The notes under the pieces are model-generated. The model ran no database searches. It had not been told where the DNA came from and was given only the letters and a program-made list of their open reading frames with translations. The translations under genes were made by a program, and so were the position numbers. A DNA stretch of 64,000 bases from JANWWM01 sp046719715 (GTDB lineage: Bacteria > Bacteroidota > Chlorobiia > Chlorobiales > Thermochlorobacteraceae), in NCBI GenBank assembly GCA_046719715.1, contig JBDNCJ010000002.1, forward strand, positions 1 to 64,000, written 5' to 3'. Positions 52,604-61,514 of this stretch are shown here, in pieces. Each line of letters opens with the position of its first letter. The first letter of the stretch is position 1.

Positions 52604-53755
52604 ATGAATCAAACTCTGCCTAAAAAATGCGATGTGGTGATTGTCGGAGGCGGCATCATTGGACTTTCAATCGGTTGGCAACTTTTGCGTCGGGGCATTG
52701 AAGTTACGCTGATTGAAAAAGGTGAAGCGGGCAAAGCGGCAAGTTGGCTCGCGGCAGGTATGCTCGCGCCCAACGCCGAAGTCGGCTTCGAAGAAATCAA
52801 CTTCTTGAAGTTCGGCGAAAAAAGCCTCTCGCTTTATCCAATGTTCCTTGATGAACTTAGAGAAGATTCAGGTATCGCCGTTCCGCTTGATGAATGCGGC
52901 ACGCTGATGATTGCATTGGATAGAGACGACCGCGAATATCTCAAACGCCTTTATGACTTTCGCAAATCGCTCAAACTGCCTGCCGAGTGGCTTAGCGGCA
53001 TAGAAGCCCGTAATCTTGAACCCATGCTTTCACCGAAAGTTGTCTCGGGTTTATGGCTTACGAACGATGCCCAAATCGATAATCGCCTGCTTGTTTCGGC
53101 GTTGAAGCAAGCCTTTTTGAACAAAGGCGGAACGCTCATTGAGCAGTGCCCTGTGCATTCGGTTGATGTTTCAGCGAACACCTTGCAAACCGAAATCGGC
53201 GCGATTCAATTCTCGCGATTGGTTTTAGCGATAGGCTGTTGGTCGCGACACATTGACGGCATTCCTGATGAGCATCTTCCGCCGGTGCGTCCTGTCAAAG
53301 GTCAAATTCTGACGCTTCAAATGAGCCAAGACCTTACGCTCTCGAAAGTAATCCGCTCGCCGCGTGTCTATCTTGCGCCGAAGCATGATGGGCGATTGGT
53401 CGTCGGTGCAACAAGCGAAGAGCGCGGATTTGACGAAAGCATCACGGCGGGCGGCGTGCTCGATTTGTTGCAAGAAGGCTACGAAGCTGTGCCCGCGATT
53501 TACGAAATGACGCTTCAAGAAGTGCGTGTCGGTTTGCGCCCCGCCTCACGCGATAACGAACCCATTTTAGGCGAATCGCCTTATCCGAACATCTTTTACG
53601 CTACAGGGCATTATCGACACGGCATTTTGCTTGCACCTATTACTGCACTCGAGATGAGCAATTATCTTTTGAACGGTGTTTTTTCTGACGAAGCAAAACC
53701 TTTTCTTGCCTCTCGCTTCTTTCATCACGAGCATTTGATAAGACATGAACCATGA
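52604..53755 (+). CDS. thiO: Glycine oxidase ThiO
   Basis: The enzyme has 383 aa. It is an FAD-dependent oxidase producing the imine for the thiamine thiazole ring. The FAD motif is VVIVGGGIIGLSIGWQLLRR, and ASWLAAGMLAPNAEV is a ThiO-type signature. GLRPASRDNEPILGESPYPN and YATGHYRHGILLAP near the C-terminus are typical of the ThiO family. The next gene is thiS, overlapping by four bases (ATGA), which supports the thiamine role over a general amino-acid oxidase. Confidence 0.93.
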   Translation: MNQTLPKKCDVVIVGGGIIGLSIGWQLLRRGIEVTLIEKGEAGKAASWLAAGMLAPNAEVGFEEINFLKFGEKSLSLYPMFLDELREDSGIAVPLDECGTLMIALDRDDREYLKRLYDFRKSLKLPAEWLSGIEARNLEPMLSPKVVSGLWLTNDAQIDNRLLVSALKQAFLNKGGTLIEQCPVHSVDVSANTLQTEIGAIQFSRLVLAIGCWSRHIDGIPDEHLPPVRPVKGQILTLQMSQDLTLSKVIRSPRVYLAPKHDGRLVVGATSEERGFDESITAGGVLDLLQEGYEAVPAIYEMTLQEVRVGLRPASRDNEPILGESPYPNIFYATGHYRHGILLAPITALEMSNYLLNGVFSDEAKPFLASRFFHHEHLIRHEP

Positions 53756-53958
53756 CGATCATCATTAACGGCAAACCAACGGAACTTCCTTATGCGCTCA
53801 CGCTGTCTGAAATCCTGATTCAGAACGGCGTTACATCGGAGCAAAAAGGCATCGCTGTCGCCTACAACGACGAAGTTGTCATGAAATCGCAATGGAATAA
53901 ACTCAAAGTGCAAGAGGGCGACCGACTTGAAATCGTCCGCGCAACACAAGGCGGATAA
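53752..53958 (+). CDS. thiS: Sulfur carrier protein ThiS
   Basis: The protein has 68 aa with a ubiquitin-like fold, carrying sulfur as a thiocarboxylate on its C-terminal GlyGly. The ending RATQGG and the MTIIINGKPTELPYALTLSE start are diagnostic. It overlaps thiO by four bases. No thiG, thiF or thiH follows, so thiamine genes must continue elsewhere. Confidence 0.95.
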   Translation: MTIIINGKPTELPYALTLSEILIQNGVTSEQKGIAVAYNDEVVMKSQWNKLKVQEGDRLEIVRATQGG

Positions 53959-53975
53959 CTTACCATCACTTAATT

Positions 53976-55130
53976 ATGCAACGGCTTAAAATCGGAATTA
54001 CGTGTTACCCCACTTATGGCGGAAGCGGCGTTGTCGCAACTGAACTTGGCAAAGCCCTCTCGGAAAAAGGGCATATTATTCACTTCATCAGTTACGGCTT
54101 GCCGTTTCGACTTCGCACATTTTCCGAAAACATCTTCTATCACGAGGTCGATATTAACACTTATCCGCTCTTTGAGTATCCGCCGTATTCGATTTCGCTG
54201 GCTTCCAAAATGGCAGAAGTGATGTGTTATGAAGAGTTGGATTTATTGCATGTGCATTATGCGATTCCGCACGCGATTAGTGCATTTTTAGCCCGAGAAA
54301 TCCAGCGCGATAGAGCAAGCCTTATGAAACAATGCAAAGAAGCCAAAATTATTACGACGCTTCACGGCACTGATATTACGCTGGTCGGAAGCGACCCGAG
54401 TTTGAGCGGCGCGGTGCGTCTGGGCGTCAATCAATCCGATATGGTAACAACGGTGTCGGATTATTTGAGAAGAAAGACGATTGAAGATTTCGCTCCGACG
54501 CGCCCGATTCATGTCGTTAAAAATTTCGTTGATACCAATGAGTTTTCACGCAAGGCAGATTCAGAGCGATTCCGTGCGGCGTTTGCCACGAAAGACGAGC
54601 GGATTCTGATTCATCTTTCCAACTTTCGTCCGCTCAAGCGTGTCAAAGATGTGATTCGCATTTTTGAAAAAGTGCATCGCCAAATGCCTTCACGACTGCT
54701 TCTGATTGGCGACGGCGTCGAGCGCGCCGAAGCCGAGCATCTTGCACGTGACCTTAAAATTTCCGATTGCGTGCGCTTTCTCGGCAAACAAGAAGCCGTT
54801 GTTGAATTGCTTTCCATCGCCGACGTGATGCTCATGCCAAGCGAATCGGAGTCGTTTGGATTGGCGGCGTTAGAGGCAATGGCGTGCGGCGTGCCAGTGG
54901 TCTCTTCAAACATTGGCGGATTGCCAGAACTGGTTACGCACGGATTCAACGGCTTCCTTTCCGACGTCGGCGCGATTGAGGACATGGCTTCACACGTACT
55001 CCATATTCTCGAGTCGCGGGCGCGTTGGGAAACTTTTTCCCGTCATGCTCGCGAAACCGCACTCCGATTTGATACGGAGCAAATAGTACCTATCTACGAG
55101 CGTCTTTATGAGGACGTCCTCGCTTCTTAA
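53976..55130 (+). CDS. bshA: Bacillithiol glycosyltransferase
   Basis: The protein has 384 aa. It joins N-acetylglucosamine to L-malate in bacillithiol synthesis. It is a GT4-type enzyme: donor/acceptor start RLKIGITCYPTYGGSGVVAT, then LHVHYAIPHAISAFLA and TTLHGTDITLVGSDPS, and the E-x7-E region PSESESFGLAALEAMACG. These phrases are specific to BshA. It starts 17 bases after thiS. bshB and bshC are not in the window. Confidence 0.94.
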   Translation: MQRLKIGITCYPTYGGSGVVATELGKALSEKGHIIHFISYGLPFRLRTFSENIFYHEVDINTYPLFEYPPYSISLASKMAEVMCYEELDLLHVHYAIPHAISAFLAREIQRDRASLMKQCKEAKIITTLHGTDITLVGSDPSLSGAVRLGVNQSDMVTTVSDYLRRKTIEDFAPTRPIHVVKNFVDTNEFSRKADSERFRAAFATKDERILIHLSNFRPLKRVKDVIRIFEKVHRQMPSRLLLIGDGVERAEAEHLARDLKISDCVRFLGKQEAVVELLSIADVMLMPSESESFGLAALEAMACGVPVVSSNIGGLPELVTHGFNGFLSDVGAIEDMASHVLHILESRARWETFSRHARETALRFDTEQIVPIYERLYEDVLAS

Positions 55131-55210
55131 CATTGGTTTGAATTGGCTATCTTCAAAAGTCATGCATTATCGTTATCCGCGTTATCGTTATCAATTAGGT
55201 TGAACGCTTT

Positions 55211-56185
55211 ATGGACGCCAATCAACGCATTTCCGACCTTGAAGCGATTTTAAGCGAGTACATCGCGCAAAACACGCTCGCTCAACGTCGTTTTGAAGCT
55301 GAATCCAAGCAATTCAGAGAGGAAATGCTTGCTTTCAAAGAAGAGTTACGACGCGATACCCAAGCCTTCAAAGAAGAAGTGCGACGCGATACCCAAGCCT
55401 TCAAAGAAGAAGTGCGACGCGATACCCAAGCTCTCAAAGAGGAAATGCTTGCTTTCAAAGAAGAGTTACAGCGCGATACCCAAGCCTTCAAAGAAGAGGT
55501 GCGGCGCGATACCCAAGCCCTCAAAGAAGAAATGCGAGCGTTCAAAGAAGAGTTACGGCGCGATACCCAAGCCTTCAAAGAAGAGGTGCGGCGCGATACC
55601 CAAGCCCTCAAAGAAGAAATGCGAGCGTTCAAAGAGGATATGCAGGTGTTCAAAGAGGAAATGCGAGCGTTCAAAGAGGATATGCGAGCGTTCAAAGAGG
55701 ATATGCGAAGTTTCAAAGTCTATGTTGAAAACAGCATCAAAGAGAACAATAAACAATGGGGCGGACTTGCAAATAAGCTTGGAACGATTGTTGAAGACCT
55801 TATTTTTCCTGCTTCCCGTCCTGTGGTTGAGTCTGTCTTCGGCGTTACGATTCAACAACTGAGCATGCGCGTCATTCGCCGCAACAATGAGTTGAAAGAA
55901 GAATTCGATGTCATTGCACTTTCTGAGAAGCAGCTCTTTTTGATTGAAGTGAAATCCACACCCCGCTTTGACTATTTGACCGATTTTGTTGAAAGAAAAA
56001 TCGGCGTTTTCCGTCAACTTTTTCCCGAATATGCGTCAATGAGCATCGTGCCGATTTTCGCCTCTATTTCTATTCCCGACGATTTCATTCGCACGGCTAC
56101 AAACCGCAAAGTTTTCGTGATGGCTTATCGGGCGTGGGAGTATATGGACATTCTCAACGCCAAAGAACTTCTGTCGCAATCGTAA
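55211..56185 (+). CDS. Coiled-coil protein with C-terminal PD-(D/E)XK-like domain
   Basis: The protein has 324 aa. A short helix (1-41) is followed by a coiled coil of exact 11- and 7-residue units (residues 42-167). From about 178 a DUF3782-like nuclease domain follows: GGLANKLGTIVEDLIFPASR, then the active-site pair EFDVIALSEKQLFLIEVKST, where Asp and Glu-x-Lys fit PD-(D/E)XK. The last third (about 260-324) is alpha/beta. DUF3782-type proteins are common in filamentous and hot-spring bacteria and of unknown role. The repeat is in frame, so copy-number change would alter only coil length. An 11-bp direct repeat (TTATCGTTATC twice, 55167 and 55182) lies just upstream. Confidence 0.85.
   Translation: MDANQRISDLEAILSEYIAQNTLAQRRFEAESKQFREEMLAFKEELRRDTQAFKEEVRRDTQAFKEEVRRDTQALKEEMLAFKEELQRDTQAFKEEVRRDTQALKEEMRAFKEELRRDTQAFKEEVRRDTQALKEEMRAFKEDMQVFKEEMRAFKEDMRAFKEDMRSFKVYVENSIKENNKQWGGLANKLGTIVEDLIFPASRPVVESVFGVTIQQLSMRVIRRNNELKEEFDVIALSEKQLFLIEVKSTPRFDYLTDFVERKIGVFRQLFPEYASMSIVPIFASISIPDDFIRTATNRKVFVMAYRAWEYMDILNAKELLSQS
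55334..55711 (+). repeat. In-frame 33- and 21-base repeats encoding a mixed-phase coiled coil
   Basis: Fourteen units fill 126 codons: seven 11-residue units (FKEELRRDTQA type) and seven 7-residue units (LKEEMRA or FKEDMRA type). Order: 11,11,11,7,11,11,7,11,11,7,7,7,7,7. Near-identical DNA copies indicate recent expansion. Confidence 0.95.
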
Positions 56186-56206
56186 CTTTTTTAGAAAAAG
56201 TGGCTT

Positions 56207-56707
56207 ATGGATAAGATGTTTTCACCCTGGCGGTCAAAATACATTGCCTCGTTCAAAGAGCCTGCACCGAAAAACGACAAAGGCTCCATCTTCGCCGACC
56301 TTCCACCCGAAGAAGACGAAGAGCGTCTCGTCGTGTATCGCGGCAAAAAATGCTTCGTCATCATGAATCTTTACCCTTACAATGCTGGACACTTGATGGT
56401 AATTCCGTATCAAGTTACGCCGAATCTTTCCGACCTTGACGACGAAGCCAAGCTCGAAGCCATGAACTTGATTGACCTTTCCATGCGCGCATTGAAAATC
56501 GTTTGCAATCCGCACGGGTTCAACATTGGGGCGAACATCGGGGCGGCGGCGGGCGGAAGCGTCGACTCGCATTTGCATTTCCACATCGTTCCACGCTGGA
56601 ACGGTGATACGAACTTCATGCCGCTCATCGCTGAAACGAAAGTCATCAGCAACGATATGCAGGAACTCTATCACAGTCTCAAACGCGCCTTCGCGGAACT
56701 CACTTAA
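56207..56707 (+). CDS. HIT-domain protein (second)
   Basis: The protein has 166 aa. The catalytic HLHFHIVPRWNGDTNFMPLI is typical of the AP4A-phosphorylase-like HIT branch. An N-terminal addition (MDKMFSPWRSKYIASF) is also typical of that branch. It probably cleaves dinucleoside polyphosphates or similar. It is not close to the HIT gene at 33927 in sequence, so the two are not a recent duplication. It lies 21 bases after the coiled-coil gene and 14 bases before the DUF1569 gene. Confidence 0.92.
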   Translation: MDKMFSPWRSKYIASFKEPAPKNDKGSIFADLPPEEDEERLVVYRGKKCFVIMNLYPYNAGHLMVIPYQVTPNLSDLDDEAKLEAMNLIDLSMRALKIVCNPHGFNIGANIGAAAGGSVDSHLHFHIVPRWNGDTNFMPLIAETKVISNDMQELYHSLKRAFAELT

Positions 56708-56721
56708 CGCTCGATTCAACG

Positions 56722-57168
56722 ATGGAAACACCGCTTTTAAGTTTCGCTCAAAAAGCCGCCCTACTTACAGAAACAACCTCGCCGCAGTGGGGCACAATGA
56801 CGGCGCACGCCATGCTCGAGCATCTTACCAACGCTTTAAGGCTCTCACAAGGGAAGTTTGAAGTTGAAATGAAAGTCGGCGAGCGCGAAGCCGCCATCCT
56901 CAAACGGCGCACGATTGGCTCTGAAACGCCGCTTCCCAAAAACATTGAGAGTCCGATTGCCCCGAAAAACACATCGCTTCAATACGCCACACTTGCTGAA
57001 GCACAAGCGGCGTTCAATTCCGAGCTTGCTTCTTACTACGACTTTTTTTCTCGCAACCCCGACCGCGCAACGCTTCATCCGCTTTTTGGCAACGTCAATT
57101 TTTCCGAGTGGGAAAAGTTTCACTCCAAACACTTCACACACCACTTCACGCAATTTGGCTTGCTATGA
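56722..57168 (+). CDS. DUF1569 protein (DinB-like fold)
   Basis: The protein has 148 aa. TSPQWGTMTAHAMLEHLTNA carries the early His of DinB-like proteins, and ATLHPLFGNVNFSEWEKFHSKHFTHHFTQF has the C-terminal His cluster; together they are a likely three-His metal site. The family occurs widely in Bacteroidota with no assigned reaction. The next ATG overlaps its stop. Confidence 0.85.
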   Translation: METPLLSFAQKAALLTETTSPQWGTMTAHAMLEHLTNALRLSQGKFEVEMKVGEREAAILKRRTIGSETPLPKNIESPIAPKNTSLQYATLAEAQAAFNSELASYYDFFSRNPDRATLHPLFGNVNFSEWEKFHSKHFTHHFTQFGLL

Positions 57169-58433
57169 CCGAACAGCCTGAACAATTTAAGTTTTCGGAA
57201 TTTCTTAAAGGGCTGTTCCAACGAAGTTTTGAATTAGAGATGCTCGTTTCCGGAATTGCGATTTTGCTATTGCTTCGCGCACCGGAAAGTTTAGATGCGT
57301 TGGGCGACCTTGCGATTCAAAACTCAGTCGGTCGCGACTTTTTCGCCATTGCAGGCGTCGCGCTTCATCGTCTCATCAAAGGGATTGTCTACATCGTCAT
57401 TCTGAATTTGGTTTTTCATTTGATTTTACGATGCTTTTGGGTAAGCCTTGTCGGTCTCAAATCGGTTTATCCAAGCGAGATTGCGATTGAAAAAATCTCT
57501 CCCCGCCCGATGCTTCAAACTTTTATGAGGCGGCATCTTTTGAGCGTTGAATCGCTTGCAGAGCGCGTCGATAAAACCTGTCGCGTGCTTTTCGCATTTA
57601 CGTTTGTCGTTGCGTTCTGTTTTCTTTCTATCACGGTTTCCGTGATGCTCGGCGTTTATGTGCTCCTTCAACTGGGTTACGTCAGCATCGGCGATAATTC
57701 TCTTGTGATTTTTCTCCTGTTTTTCTTCGCGCCTCTTCTCTTCGTCATGCTCCTCGACTTCGCCTCGCTTAAACTTTCCGCGCTCTCCACACTTAAAGAC
57801 GCGGCTTTTGTAACGCGAATTGCCATGTTTGTTTATTGGATTTATGGCTTGCCGACGCTGAGCTTTCTGTATCGCTCGGTCTATTACTCTTTCCTGACGA
57901 ATATTCGCAAAGTCGTTTTCTTTCCGCTTCTCTTTCTCTACGTCTTTGTTTGGATTGTGCTCACTTCCGATAGCAATAAAGACAACTTTGATTTCTTTCC
58001 CGATTGGCGCGGCGATTATTCCGTATCGTATTTCTGCTACGAGAGTTTGCGCCCGACGGGAAAACTTTTTCGCTCGCCGTTTATTCAATCAGAAATTATT
58101 TCAGAGCCTTACGTCAAATTGGTTCTCTCTTATTTCCCCGCCGACAACGACAGCATCTTGTCGCGCGCTCCGTCGCTTTCAACTATGAACCGCTACAATC
58201 CCTCGCTTGAAGAAGTCAAACTTGCCGTCAGTGCGATTCAAAGCGTCTACAAAATTTCGTTAAACGACAGCCTGCTCACCGACCTCTCTTTTTCGCTTTA
58301 CATGAATCCTAAAACCGACCATCCTTCCATCGTGAGTTTCATTCCCGTCGCGCATTTACCGAAAGGAAAACAGGTTCTCGTCGTCGAGCGCACCACCGCG
58401 AAGATGACGTGGTTCATTCCTTTTTATCTCTGA
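57165..58433 (+). CDS. Multi-span membrane protein, unknown function
   Basis: The protein has 422 aa from the ATG at 57165, which overlaps the DUF1569 stop (ATGA). A longer frame from 57108 is rejected. Five or so membrane helices are visible: LEMLVSGIAILLLLRA, IKGIVYIVILNLVFHLILRC, FAFTFVVAFCFLSITVSVML, LVIFLLFFFAPLLFVMLLDF and KVVFFPLLFLYVFVWIVLTS. A soluble C-terminal part (about 280-422) follows, probably periplasmic. No transporter signature is recognised. The gene pair DUF1569-membrane protein may act together. Confidence 0.75.
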   Translation: MTEQPEQFKFSEFLKGLFQRSFELEMLVSGIAILLLLRAPESLDALGDLAIQNSVGRDFFAIAGVALHRLIKGIVYIVILNLVFHLILRCFWVSLVGLKSVYPSEIAIEKISPRPMLQTFMRRHLLSVESLAERVDKTCRVLFAFTFVVAFCFLSITVSVMLGVYVLLQLGYVSIGDNSLVIFLLFFFAPLLFVMLLDFASLKLSALSTLKDAAFVTRIAMFVYWIYGLPTLSFLYRSVYYSFLTNIRKVVFFPLLFLYVFVWIVLTSDSNKDNFDFFPDWRGDYSVSYFCYESLRPTGKLFRSPFIQSEIISEPYVKLVLSYFPADNDSILSRAPSLSTMNRYNPSLEEVKLAVSAIQSVYKISLNDSLLTDLSFSLYMNPKTDHPSIVSFIPVAHLPKGKQVLVVERTTAKMTWFIPFYL

Positions 58434-58553
58434 TTTTTGTTCAGGCGTTTCAACTTAACCGTTTAAACCGATTTCAAGGTCAAGACGGTGGGTTTACAGA
58501 CGTCGGTTCGTAACTTTGCACGATTCTTTTCAAGTTTAATTCCGAAGTTATCT

Positions 58554-61277
58554 ATGCGCGCTCTTCAAAAAACACTGCTCTGCTCGCTCTTCATTTTCTC
58601 TGCTGCTCCGCTCTTTGCCCAAGTTGATTTTCGTGAAGAAACCATCTATTTCCTTTTGACCGCTCGATTCAACGACGGTGACTCGACGAATAATCGTCCG
58701 ACCGAGTGGTGCTCATACCCTCGTCCGCAAATTACCGACCCACGCGACGTCACTTGGCGCGGCGACTTCAAAGGCTTGGTTCAGAAGTTGGACTACATCA
58801 AAGATTTAGGCTTCACGGCTATTTGGATTACGCCGATTGTTCAGAACCGAAGTCCGCTCGATTATCACGGCTATCACGCTTGGGATTTCAATGTCGTCGA
58901 CCCGCGTTTGGAATCACCGGGCTACACCTTTCAAACCCTCATTGACTCCGCTCACGCCAAAGGCATTAAAGTGATTTTAGACGTGGTGCTTAATCACGCG
59001 GGACGCTTTGGAATTAAACATCGTGCGGAAATCAAATACAACACCGACCCGACCAAGCCTTGGGGACAAGACCGCTTCGGCAACCCGCTTCAACCGAATC
59101 CGAATTGGCAATACGACGGCATGACGCCGAATCCCGACGACGATAAAATTTGGTCGCGCGCCAATCTTGCGCCGATGCCGCCGCCCTACAATCAAAACCT
59201 TGCCGCATTTAACTTTCCAAGCAAAGAAAATTACGTCGATACCAGCGACCCGAATTGGTATCATCATTCAGGCAACGGCTTTGCACAAGGCTACGACGAT
59301 ACCGTCAATCTCTACTACCGCGCCCTTGCAGGCGACACACCCGACCTCAACACCGAGAGCGATACGGTTCGACAATATCTCGTTAATGCTTACAATCGCT
59401 TCATCGATATGGGAATCGATGGCATGCGCCTCGACGCCGTCAAGCACATCAGCAAGGGAAGTTTGATTTACTTCATTGACCAATTCAAAGCCCGCAATCC
59501 GAACTTGTTCATTTTCGGCGAAGTGGCGCAAAAGCGGCATGAGTTGCATCAAGTTCAAGAAATCAATCCGCACTGGTATACTTGGCGCGGAGCCGTTGGC
59601 GCATCGCCGTCGTCGCGCATGTCCGTTTTGGATTTTTATGCGATGGCAACCTTTCATCTTTTCGAGCGCGGCGAATCCATTTCAGGCGTAACGGCGGCGG
59701 CGCGCTACGACCACCTTTACTCGAACCCCTCCGAACTCGTTACCTTCTTGGATAATCACGACTTCGGACCGAATAATGATTGGAATCGTCGATTCGGAAA
59801 CACGCCGCAAAATCTCGCCGCGTGCATGAATTTCATGTTCACTTGGCGCGGTATTCCGTGCGTGTATTACGGAACGGAAATGCAGTTCAAACGTGGGGCT
59901 TTCGCCGATATTCAAAGCGCAAGCGACATTGAACGCTCGATTGATAACACCGGACGCGCTTACTATGGCGACGTGATGCATCAAGCCCCGTCGCACCCTG
60001 TTTATCAGCACCTTAAAAAACTCAACGCGATTCGTCGCGCTGTGCCCGCGTTGCAAAAAGGCTCGTGGCAATGGGGCGGGAATCCTGGTCCGAACGGTGT
60101 CGGCTACATTCGACGCTTCGGCACAAGCGAAGTCGTTGTTGGCTTGGCGAAAGATGGAAACGCAACATTCAATTTCACTGGCGTAACCAATGGCGTTTAT
60201 CGCGACGCGGTAACGGGCGCGGAAGTTACCGTAACCAACGGCACGCTTTCGTTTACAGTCGCACCCAGTTCGGCAGGCATTTATGTCTTGAATGGACCGG
60301 GACTCATCGGCGCGTTGGGTGCGGGATACTTTCAGACTTCCGCGAATCCCGGAAGTGGTGGCGGCGGCAGTGGTGCAAGCATTGTTACTTTCAATCCGAA
60401 CCCCGCACAAGCCGGCGCCCCACTCATGATTACTTATCAAGGCTTTTTGAGTTCGCAATCACAAGTCAATCTCTATTGGGGCATTGATAATTGGCAGAAC
60501 ATTACCACAACGCCAATGACACGGCTCAACGATTCGACTTGGCGCGTTACCGTAACCGTGCCTTCAACGGCACAACAACGCTTCGTTTGTGTCTTCAATA
60601 ACGGTCAGGGACTTTGGGATAACAACAACAGCGCAGATTATCAAGTCAGCGTAACGGGCGGCTCGTCAGGAGGTAATGGCATCACCGTTTATTTCAAACC
60701 GCCAAACACTTGGAGTGGCACACCGCGCCTTTACTTTTATGAAACTTCTCCAAGCGTGCCCGAGCCCACTTGGGATACATCACCAACTATGACCGCTCAC
60801 GGCAATGGATGGTTCAGACACACGATTGCTAGCGTCAATAGCGTGCGCGTCATTTTCCGCGACAATGGCTCAAATCAAATTCCTGCCTCGATGCAACCCG
60901 GCTTTTTGAGAACGCGCGACGGCTGGTTCGACGGCACAACGCAAATCTGGTCGGATAATCCGCCGCTCTCTTTCCAAGAGCCTTCAAAGCCACAAGACTT
61001 TTCGCTTTTGCAGAACTATCCAAATCCATTTAATCCAACAACAGTTATCACTTACACCTTGCCAACACCCAGCGCCGTTACGCTGACACTCTTTGATGTG
61101 CTTGGCAGAACCGTCGCCACGCTTGTTGACGTCAAACAATACGCAGGCATACACCATTACAACTTGAATACCTCTCTCTACAACCTATCAAGCGGCGTTT
61201 ATTTCTACCGTTTGCAGGCAAGCGGCGCGAATGGACAATCGTTTGTTGAAACCAAGAAGATGTTGCTGACAAAGTAG
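58554..61277 (+). CDS. Secreted alpha-amylase with starch-binding and T9SS sorting domains
   Basis: The enzyme has 907 aa. It hydrolyses starch or glycogen-like glucans outside the cell. Start at 58554; the 22-residue upstream extension is not needed for the signal (MRALQKTLLCSLFIFSAAPL). GH13 catalytic residues are Asp294 (DGMRLDAVKHIS), Glu323 (FGEVAQKRHE) and Asp403 (TFLDNHDFGPNN). Residues about 625-710 and 725-800 are two starch-binding-like modules (VTFNPNPAQAGAPLMITYQG, VYFKPPNTWSGTPRLYFYE). The last 90 residues are a type A T9SS sorting domain (SLLQNYPNPFNPTTVITYTL). That domain requires a T9SS apparatus, not seen in this window. It ends with a terminator. Confidence 0.95.
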   Translation: MRALQKTLLCSLFIFSAAPLFAQVDFREETIYFLLTARFNDGDSTNNRPTEWCSYPRPQITDPRDVTWRGDFKGLVQKLDYIKDLGFTAIWITPIVQNRSPLDYHGYHAWDFNVVDPRLESPGYTFQTLIDSAHAKGIKVILDVVLNHAGRFGIKHRAEIKYNTDPTKPWGQDRFGNPLQPNPNWQYDGMTPNPDDDKIWSRANLAPMPPPYNQNLAAFNFPSKENYVDTSDPNWYHHSGNGFAQGYDDTVNLYYRALAGDTPDLNTESDTVRQYLVNAYNRFIDMGIDGMRLDAVKHISKGSLIYFIDQFKARNPNLFIFGEVAQKRHELHQVQEINPHWYTWRGAVGASPSSRMSVLDFYAMATFHLFERGESISGVTAAARYDHLYSNPSELVTFLDNHDFGPNNDWNRRFGNTPQNLAACMNFMFTWRGIPCVYYGTEMQFKRGAFADIQSASDIERSIDNTGRAYYGDVMHQAPSHPVYQHLKKLNAIRRAVPALQKGSWQWGGNPGPNGVGYIRRFGTSEVVVGLAKDGNATFNFTGVTNGVYRDAVTGAEVTVTNGTLSFTVAPSSAGIYVLNGPGLIGALGAGYFQTSANPGSGGGGSGASIVTFNPNPAQAGAPLMITYQGFLSSQSQVNLYWGIDNWQNITTTPMTRLNDSTWRVTVTVPSTAQQRFVCVFNNGQGLWDNNNSADYQVSVTGGSSGGNGITVYFKPPNTWSGTPRLYFYETSPSVPEPTWDTSPTMTAHGNGWFRHTIASVNSVRVIFRDNGSNQIPASMQPGFLRTRDGWFDGTTQIWSDNPPLSFQEPSKPQDFSLLQNYPNPFNPTTVITYTLPTPSAVTLTLFDVLGRTVATLVDVKQYAGIHHYNLNTSLYNLSSGVYFYRLQASGANGQSFVETKKMLLTK

Positions 61278-61299
61278 TCCTTGTTAATCATCATAACTT

Positions 61300-61329
61300 G
61301 GGGCGGAGCAATCCGCCCCTTTGTTTTTT
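61300..61329 (+). terminator. Intrinsic terminator of the amylase gene
   Basis: GGGGCGG (61300-61306) pairs with CCGCCCC (61313-61319), then TTTGTTTTTT. It lies 22 bases after the amylase stop. Confidence 0.95.
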
Positions 61330-61370
61330 ATCAGCCGAAAACAGTGGTCATGTAACTTTTTTGTATTTGT

Positions 61371-61433
61371 CATTCTAACCCTGAACGAAGTGAAGGGGAA
61401 GAATCCACTGGATTCCTCGCTTCGCTCGGAATG
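61371..61433. repeat. Dispersed hairpin repeat, copy C
   Basis: CATTCTAACCCTGAACGAAG opens and GGATTCCTCGCTTCGCTCGG closes an imperfect hairpin with the internal GAATCC/GGATTC pair, matching copies A (18001) and B (38938). It lies in the amylase-bchY intergenic space. Confidence 0.8.
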
Positions 61434-61514
61434 GCGTCGGTGCTCAACGGTCATCTTTTCACTTTTAACTCTCAACTCGTTTGGAATGACGAACACATTT
61501 TTATAGCACTACCT

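Noticed and set aside
52604..55130. Riboswitch before the thiO-thiS genes
   Set aside because: The 30-base gap upstream of thiO is too short for a TPP riboswitch, and no conserved element was seen.
55334..55711. Possible CRISPR-like array
   Set aside because: No spacers; units of 33 and 21 bases keep the reading frame of a coiled coil.
55282..55716. Minus-strand Ser/Arg/Trp repeat frame
   Set aside because: Complement of the coiled-coil repeat; the plus-strand gene has a continuing, recognisable nuclease-like domain and is clearly the real one.
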